This document shows positions 37,001 to 46,300 of a stretch of 64,000 nucleotides of DNA, in pieces (the first letter of the stretch is position 1; each line of letters begins with the position of its first letter). A program made the translations under genes and the position numbers. This stretch comes from Cydia pomonella. Taxonomy: Eukaryota; Arthropoda; Insecta; Lepidoptera; Tortricidae. The notes under the pieces were generated by a model. The model was not told where the DNA came from and made no database searches. It worked only from the letters and a program-made list of their open reading frames with translations. The stretch is from positions 7,874,001 to 7,938,000 of the forward strand of contig NC_084726.1 of NCBI RefSeq assembly GCF_033807575.1, read 5' to 3'.

Positions 37001-40000
37001 GGGCAACAACAACGCAGACACGAAGACTATTGATGTTTCTGTTAGAAGTATGTATCCATCTATTCTGATGAAGACCGGCTAAATTTATTGCAGGGAATAC
37101 TGTCATAGGGTAAAAACCAAAAACCAGTCACTAGATTGGAATACTTACTGGAATGATTTTATTCCAGTGCCGGTTCACATTATTCTAGTAGCATTCTAGC
37201 GCTGGATTCGATCACTGGACTGGCATGCCGCTAGAATAGATGTGAACCGGGCATAATGCCATTGCATTTACTTTACCTTTGACCAATTATAAAGGGCAGA
37301 TACATTTAATAAATTCTTTTTAAATTGTTCCCCAGTTCTATAAATGAGTAGTTAAAATAATTGAAACTTGATTGGTTCCAGGGAAACCTAAGGTCCATGT
37401 GCACCGCGCCGTTATCAACTCAGCCATCGGAGTCCAGGCCCTCATGAGATGCAACGTACACGAACAAGAACCGTGAGTGTTTTCGTAACTACTTCTTTGT
37501 TTTAGGCCCTCAGCACACGGAGTTAAAAGTAAGAGACGCATAAGCATATGAGACGCGTAAGCGTATCGTAATACGCGCGTAAAACGAAAGCGCTACGAGC
37601 ACGAACAATTTCAAACAAGTCCGCACACGAAGCGTCGTCGTAGCGTAGCGTATGAGATTTCTGTCGTCATTACGACAGGCGTAGCGTAATACAGGCGTAA
37701 AAAAACAAATCTTCTGACATAATAAATAATAAAAAATCTTCTTCATCTGACTGAGAAAGTAAGATCGTCAATACATCCGCCGAAGACATCTGACGCCAGC
37801 GACGCTATAATTTCAACTACATAACTAATTAGATTTCACTTATAATACGATTACGCTTAGCTTACGCGATTACCCTGAACTCTACCCGTCTCGTACTCCT
37901 AGCCTTTCTACGATACGCTTACGCTTACACTCCGTGTGCTGAGGGCCTTAGGGTCCGATATTTCAATTTAGGATTCTAAACATTGTTATTAGGCCACAAG
38001 GTACGGTATAAGTGGTTTAGGTAGCGGTAGCCAAAGCAAAGTATGTCGATTTACCACAATAAGGCAGCTAAAGGAGGCAATAGGCGGTGCGGGTAGCGGA
38101 ATATTGGTCGGGATTGAGTTTTGACGCCACCGCCACCCGCCGCCGCTCAAGTCCAAAACAGAGATCCTGCCGTGAAAAACGATAATCTAAATTTCTTTAT
38201 GCTGCTCTCTATCGCTTGAATATGCTAGAGCGATAGAGAGGCAAATGGCGAAATTTCGATTATCATTTTTCGTGGTATGCCTACAGATCAAATCTATTAA
38301 AGTCTATATAGTGTATTTTCTCGCTCGGCCGAAACGCTCGAAACAGGGCGAGTGCGAACCACCCCACTCGCATCGCACATTTCTGTTATAAGCGCCTAAT
38401 TAAAGTATTAAAGCAATAGGTAACTCTTAAGAAATCAAACCGAATCTTGCTCGAAAACGGGAAGCCAGGGTCTTAAATGGAAAATTATCTTCTGTTTAAA
38501 CCAATCAACTATGAGAAAACCTGCATATTTACATTTGCGAAAAAATCTGAAGATAAGTATAACTTTATCTTGAAAGGCCGAGTTACATAAAGTAGTTTCT
38601 CACTCCAGTTACTCCGAATTTCCGCGAAAAACCATTATTATATAACGGTCGTTAAACTCTTTACACCTATACATAGAGTCCATTTTCAGTTAACAGGGTC
38701 ACAATTAAGTGGTTCAAGCATTAAAATCTTTATGTTTACAATCAGAGTCCTTTTTCGGTTGGCAGGGTCAGAATTAGGTGGTTCAAGGGTGAGCAGGAGA
38801 TCGAGTCGTCCCAGTACACCACGCGAGGCACCGAGTCCAACTTCACCGTGACACCGCAGTCGGACGCTGACTTTGGAACCTACACTTGCAGGGTAAGTTT
38901 CCGATTAGTCGTAGAAATCCTTAAACGATAGGTTATAGGTGTGAGCTTAGTTTGCGCAACTCGACGTCGTACAATTGCGCCTATTTTGCTTGGTGGGTTC
39001 TCGGCACTACTCTTGCCAACCCAACTCTACCAAGCGTCGTTAAACGATTTCCGAATTTCTGCACTTAACTCGTTTTTGCCAAAAAGTACTTTTTTTTACT
39101 TACTAAGAAGAAAGAAAATAGCTGCAAAATTTAAGAAAAATTGAGCTTCGAATCTCATATCTGATGTAAATACCAAGCTATCGGGCGCTGTACCTACACT
39201 CCGTATGCGATGAATCTGCTTGTCAAAATTAATAAATAAATATTATAGGACATTCTTACACAAATTGACTAAGTTCCACAGTAAGCTCAAGAAGGCTTAT
39301 ATTGTAGGTACTCAGGCAACGATATATTCCTATAATATATAAATACTTAAATACATAGAAAACACCCATGACTCGGCAAGAAATGTTTGCGGTCATCACA
39401 CAAATAAATTACCAAGATTCGAATCAAGGACCATCGGCTTCATAGGCAGGGTCACTACCCACTAGGCCAGACCGGAAAAAGTAGACTTTTGACATCCAAT
39501 ACCACAAAATATGGCGCAGTCCAGCGCCATCTATTTCAATCGTCAAACACAGGGCATCTTTTTTTAGGGTTCCGTACCCAAAGGGTAAAACGGGACCCTA
39601 TTACTAAGACTCCGCTGTCCGTCCGTCTGTCTGTCTGTCTGTCCGTCTGTCACCAGGCTGTATCTCATGAACCGTGATAGTTAATTGAAATGTTCACAGT
39701 GATAACAACAAATACTAAAAACCGGCCAAGAGCATGTCGGGCCACGCTCAGTGTAGGGTTCCGTAGTTACTCTTCCGTCACAATAAGCTAAACTGGAGCT
39801 TAAAGTATAGTAAATTGTTAACCAAGGGATGAAACGGTACCTTTCACCCTAGTTAAACAAATAGGCTTTGCATAATCAGTACCTAATTAAAGTAAGTCTT
39901 TTTACTATGAAGGGAAAACTTTTTGCGATAACTCAAAAACAGCTAAACTGATCATGTCCGCTATAGTTTTCATTTAATGTCTTTCTTACGCTCTACTTCC

Positions 40001-40338
40001 ACGATTTTTTTCATATATTTTGGACCTATGGTTCAAAAGTTAGAGGGGGGGGGGACACATTTTTTTTTTCTTTCGGAGCGATTATCTCCGAATATATTCA
40101 CTTTATCAAAAAATGTTTTTTGAAAACCCCTATTAGTTTTGAAAGACCTTTCCAACGATACCCCACACTCTAGGGTTGAAGCGAAAAAAAAAATTCACCC
40201 CCACTTTACGTGTAGGGGAGGTACCCTAAAAAAATTAAATTTTTAGATTTTTTTGTACGACTTTGTCGGGTTTATTGATTTATATATCCATGCCAAATTT
40301 CAGCTTTCTAGCACTAACGACCACGGAGCAAAGCCTCG

Positions 40339-40377
<39 letters not shown>

Positions 40378-43300
40378 GGACATGGCGAAAGTATAAGGGT
40401 TCCGTTTTATGCCATTTGGCTACGGAACCCTAAAAATAGCATAAAATAAATATTTAAGGATGCTCCCATACAAAAAACGTGATTTTTTGCTGTTTTTATA
40501 GATAATGGTACGGAACCCTTCGTCCGCGAGTCCGACTCGCACTTAGCTGGTTTTTCTTACACTTTACAACTCTTCTACAATCAGTAAGCAATGAAATATA
40601 AACCATAGATTACAGACTTTCATTTGGTTCTAAAATAATATCTCCGTTATAATTTGTGGATTCTTAAACTAATTTTAGTTCAATCAGTTATTATATACCC
40701 CGTATCTAGCAACTAATAATATGGACGTGATTTTTTTCAGGCTGAATGTGACTTTGGCACGCACCACCGTTCTATCGAGCTGGTCGAGACCCCTGTAGTG
40801 GAGAGGCTAGAGTCCGACGGCAGCAAACTCTCGTGGTCCGTGCACTCCCACCTGCCGCTCACGAACATCGAGATACAGCTCATTGATACTGTCAACGTAA
40901 GTTGCTCTCTTTATGTGGTCTATGTAAGGTCTTTCCAGGCCAAATATGACTTCGTACCACCATTCTATCGATCTGCTCGAGACTCCTGTTGTGGAGAGGG
41001 TAGAATCATGGCAGCAAGCTCTCGTGGTCCGTGCACTCGCACCTGCCGCTCACGAACATCGAGATACAGCTCATTGACACTGTCAACGTAAGTTGCTCTC
41101 TTTATGTGGTCTATGTAAGGTCTTTCCAGGCCAAATATGACTTCGTACCACCATTCTATCGATCTGCTCGAGACTCCTGTTGTGGAGAGGGTAGAATCAT
41201 GGCAGCAAGCTCTCGTGGTCCGTGCACTCGCACCTGCCGCTCACGAACATCGAGATACAGCTCATTGATACTGTCAACGTAAGTTGCTCTCTTTATGTGG
41301 TCTATGTAAGGTCTTTCCAGGCCAAATATGACTTCGTACCACCATTCTATCGATCTGCTCGAGACTCCTGTTGTGGAGAGGGTAGAATCATGGCAGCAAG
41401 CTCTCGTGGTCCGTGCACTCGCACCTGCCGCTCACGAACATCGAAATATAGCTAATTGATACTGTTACTGTCAGCGTAAGCAACTCTTTCTTTTTAATGT
41501 ATCTATGGTTAGAGAGAGCGGGTAGCGGAGCGGGCGTTAGGCGGGCATCGTACCAGCTAGCGGTATTGGTGCAAACTCAGTGGACGCTCGACTCGCTCGA
41601 GCGGCGGCGGTTAGTGCACCGCCATAGAAATAGAAACATTCGTGTTACGTGTGTGTGTACGACCATGCTATAGAAATGGAAACATATTCGTGTGACTTTA
41701 GTACACGCTGCTCAAGTTCATTGGACGCTCGACGCAACGCTGCACTCCCCTCCGAACGCGCCGCTGGTCGCGCACCACTGAACCCGACGGCACGCCTGCA
41801 TACATATTAGTATGCTTAGCTAATAGTTATACTAGAGTGAGACCAAGATAACTCTGCAGCGATTGTGATAGCACAGCATGCAAATGGTTATAATTTCATA
41901 GAAGTTTGACGCTTAAAATAAAACTTGCTCAGTCTGTGCTACGAAAATCGCTGCAGAGTTATTCTGGTCTGACTATAACTTACTAAGTATACCTACCCAC
42001 TGGCTGGCTGTTTACAGCCAATGGAAAGATAGTAAATTTCATCCCATTTCCAGGATAAAAAACTGTCCTATTCCTTTGGATTCATCTCCGTACCGGATTT
42101 CATCACAATCGATTTCAGAGTTAAATCGTGAAGACGTAACAGACAAATGTAGATAGATATATAGAATAATATTACAATGTATTTAACCTATAATCCTGGC
42201 AGGACCGCCATATAAGGGTGGCGGCAGGCGGACAATAAGCAAACAATCCTTCTCAAATAAATGTGTTTAATTACTGAAGAATAATAGGTTACATAAGTCT
42301 TTTTCTAATCGTCCAATGTAATGGTTGAATTAAGATTTCGTATACTAAACTATAATTGCGTACTTTTCATGTATGGGCCCCCACTTAACTATAAGATTCA
42401 TTTCTATACGCGGTAATCAACTATATTTGTGCAACAAGAGAGGAAAGTTAGTTTTTCTTGCGAGAGTTGATTTTGAGTCCCGAGTAAGCGAAAGATTCTA
42501 AGTTAGAATCTTGAGCGTAGCGAGGGACTCAAAAACACGACATGTAAAATAACTTTGCTCTCGTGTGACACATACAACTTTTCACCTCAGTAGTGAGAAC
42601 ATATTGAAGGTTAAAAAAAATCAACATCAAGTAAAGTTTTTATTCCTGTATTCATGGCCTGCGCTAAATTAAAAAGGTACTTTGTCTCACTTCCTGGAGT
42701 GACGAAAGTAGGCTTATTCGAGCTGCTGTGGTGAAAAAAAAAAGACCAACGTGCCGCTCCCATAGAAAAGACTAAACGGGCGCGGAGCGCGAGTCACGCG
42801 TCTACATATTTTCCTACTGAGATACTTACCAATTCTCATTAATTATGTAGGTTTTATAGTAAAAAAAGGATTATTTTAGATGACAAAAAAAACGTATTAA
42901 AAGTTTTGTATTAAAACTCAGCAAGCTTTTTTTTTTTTTTTTATTCCGAAAAGGTAAGCATTTGACCACAATCTCACCTGATGGAAAGTGCCGATGTAGT
43001 CTAGGATGGAACATGCTTACCTAAAAGATGTCTATTCACTCTCGATTTAAAAAGGTCCAAGTTATAGTGGACTGGGAATAGATTTGCAGGAAGGTTTTGA
43101 GGCTTCGTTGCCTAAACACGGTACTCGACTGAAAAGCTCTCTATTACACGTCTGACGTCACGTCTCGTATATCACGATTGTACAAAATACTATTATATAT
43201 TAAGCAAGTACACTTCAAACCTAACTTATAATAATTTCAGGGAACCTTATCGAAGTTCGACGTGCCGGTGCCAGACCACAAGACACACGAATACGACTTT

Positions 43301-46300
43301 ACATACGTGGTGAATTCAGTGGAACCTGGACTCTACGATGCAGTGGTGAAGGTTGAAAACTCGAAGGGCATGGGCGAGAACAGCCAAGCGGTCGAACTTA
43401 AAGAAGGTAATATTTTAGCCTAGTTACAGTCTGATAAGCCAACTTTGTTAGTAAAAGTCGCGTGATTCAAAATATGCAGCGTGTACTTGGATAAGACCAC
43501 ATCAAAGGGCAGTTAGTTTAGGCTTTAATACTTTCATAGGTTTTATAAAAAATGGTCGATTTTTGTTTTTCCATATTAAATAATACAGCAAGCAATGTAT
43601 CACTACTTTTTTTAAATTTAAAACGTCGCATTAATGACTCGACGTCACAACTGTCATAAGTGATCACGATGTACGAAATACATTGCCGCTCGAAAAAAAA
43701 TCAAAAATTAATATTGCTGTTTTGGATAAAAGTATATTAAATTTTCTTTCGGAATAATTTCATACCCATGGACCTAGAATACTAAGGACGTAGTTTCGCG
43801 AAAACACAAATAGGATTCCATCATCTACCAATTTTCAAGTATTTACGCGTGACACACTCACATTGACAGTTATCTCTATGGCCTCATCCACCAATCTGCC
43901 GTCAGTCGAATTGAAACGTCAGTGCATTCATTGTTCGAAGAAAAAAATTAAATACGCCGGCATGCGTGGTCGAATGTTGCAAAAATTATACCGATCGAAA
44001 GAAAAAAAGAGGCAGGATAAATTTTCATACATAAGTTAATCAATTATCACATTATCTTTATCGTAAAATACGATATTAATCCATGAAGTTGTACCTAAAG
44101 TGGAGGGCGGTCTCACTTTTTTTACCATACTAAATTGAACCTTATCCCCGAGCTAGAAAGGTGTTCCTACCAAACTAGAGAAAATGTACTAAATCCGCCT
44201 AGGTATACATTCGTGACGCGCACACATTGAATCCTTCCGCCATTGCAGTGTCACAGCTGGTCGTCAGTTGCGCGGCCTCTGTCAAATTGTTCCTCTATGT
44301 TCATACCACTAAAACCTACGCCTCGCTTAAGTTTCTGGTTAGGTATATCAAAAATACACCACATAAATTTGACCCACTTCCCGGTTTCCGATGAAGCTGA
44401 AAATTTGCATACATATGTAAGCCGGGTGACAATGCAAGATTATGGTAACATCGAGGTGATCTGATGATGGAGACAGGAGGTGGCCATAGGAACTCTGTGA
44501 TAACGCAACGCAACCTAATTGTGTTTGGTTAGAGTTGTCTTGATGAGAATTATTAGTTGCCTGTGGAAAGAGAAGTACAGTCAGCGTTAAAAGCTTGAAC
44601 CAAAAATGAGTTTTTTGCCAAAAACTTATTAAGATACTAAGTTTAAATTGCAAACTGGTTTTCAACCAGGGGCTACCTCATCCGCTTCGTAATAACAAAG
44701 AGAATTTGAAATAGAGGTGTATTGTCAAAGAAAATTTTGTAGCCTCGTAAATTTACTGCTATCTTTCGACACATGATTAAAACTTTTAGACCGCTATTTG
44801 TCTTTGATCCTAATTATTTCGTCAATGTGAGTTAAATTGGTTAAATATCAAAAAGTGGCGCCATCTTACCGGGCACAACCTAAAGGTTATGGCGCCATCG
44901 CTCGAAACTTTGGCCTTTGATCTATTAGATCAACACTCGCTTGATTAGGATTGACAGGGTTCGAAACGAACACATCCGTGGTACTCGGAGTAAGAGACGT
45001 CGCTGATAAGCTCCAAGAAAGTCGGCTGAGGTGGTTTGGGCATGTCAAAAGAAGGCCGCCAGAACACGTAGGCAACAAAGCCCTTAGCTTTGCCTTACCA
45101 GGCCCAAACAGAATGGTCAAACCAAGGCAGCGTTGGCGCAATGTCATCGCCAAAGATTTAAACGCCTGTGGGTTAGCGGAAAACGGCGTCCAGGATAGAG
45201 CGAAGTGGAAGGAGAAAAGTAGGAAAGCGGACCCCGTCACAGTACGGGACAAACGCTAGGAGTATGATGATGATGACTCGCTTAGTCAATCAAAAATATG
45301 ACAGTCAAGTGCATGACTTGCATTTGACATGACATGCATGACTCTGGCTTGGCCTAATTATTTTTTCTATTTTAAAATTTGCCGCGTCTTCTACTGACAA
45401 AGTTGGATTGCAAGACTATTATTTTCATGTTAATTGTGTTTTGTTTTGTTGTGTGTTGTGTTACCGTACCGTATCGTACCTATATTTGTGTTTTAATGTC
45501 ACCTGTACAAAATGAATAATCACTACTTTTTAAAATTGAGATAGATATTTATATTCTACTTACGTCATTAGTACCTAATACTAATTATTATCATCCGAGG
45601 AAAACTAAGTAAGTAAGTAAGTAAATATACTTTATTGCACCAACAATTATACATTTTACATACATGTAAAACTACAAATGATTTTTAAAGGAAAATAGAA
45701 CCAGGTAACAACAGGCGGTCTTATCGCTAAAAAGCGATCTCTTCCAGACAACCTTTAGGTAGCAGGAAATTTCGAACTCATACAAAAGTCAACAGGTAGT
45801 GCAAGGAGCTAAATATGGAGACTATTAAATACAAACACACATACTACTTATATAAGTATTAAAACAATACCTAATATACTAATAAATATACAATATAATA
45901 TAATACAATATATATATATATATATTTATACTTACACATATACAATATATAAATGGCAACTTAAGGTAGAGATAGAAAGTATAGTTTCAGCTGATTTTTG
46001 AAAATGGGGAGAGATTTAGCTAATCTTAATTCTACTGGCAGAGCATTCCATAACCGAACAGCCCGGAAGGTAAAAGAGCTATTATAAAATTTTGAAGTAG
46101 ATAAGGGAGGAGCAAGAATATGAGTCTGAGAACATCTGATAGAAGAGAGATACTTGAAACGCAAAACTAATTTTCCATCCACTTAAAATCACATGTAGTT
46201 TTGATGCTGCCGCCGATTAACCACTTGTGTTCCTTTAAAAAATGGGCAGTACCTTGGTATGAGCTAAAATTCTAACCAACCTAAAAATATTCTATATATT

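Noticed and set aside
40798..41455. Three overlapping ORFs of 77-97 codons with repeated protein sequence
   Set aside because: They are out-of-frame readings of the tandem exon copies; each repeats the same 191-base unit and none fits the gene's frame after the first exon.
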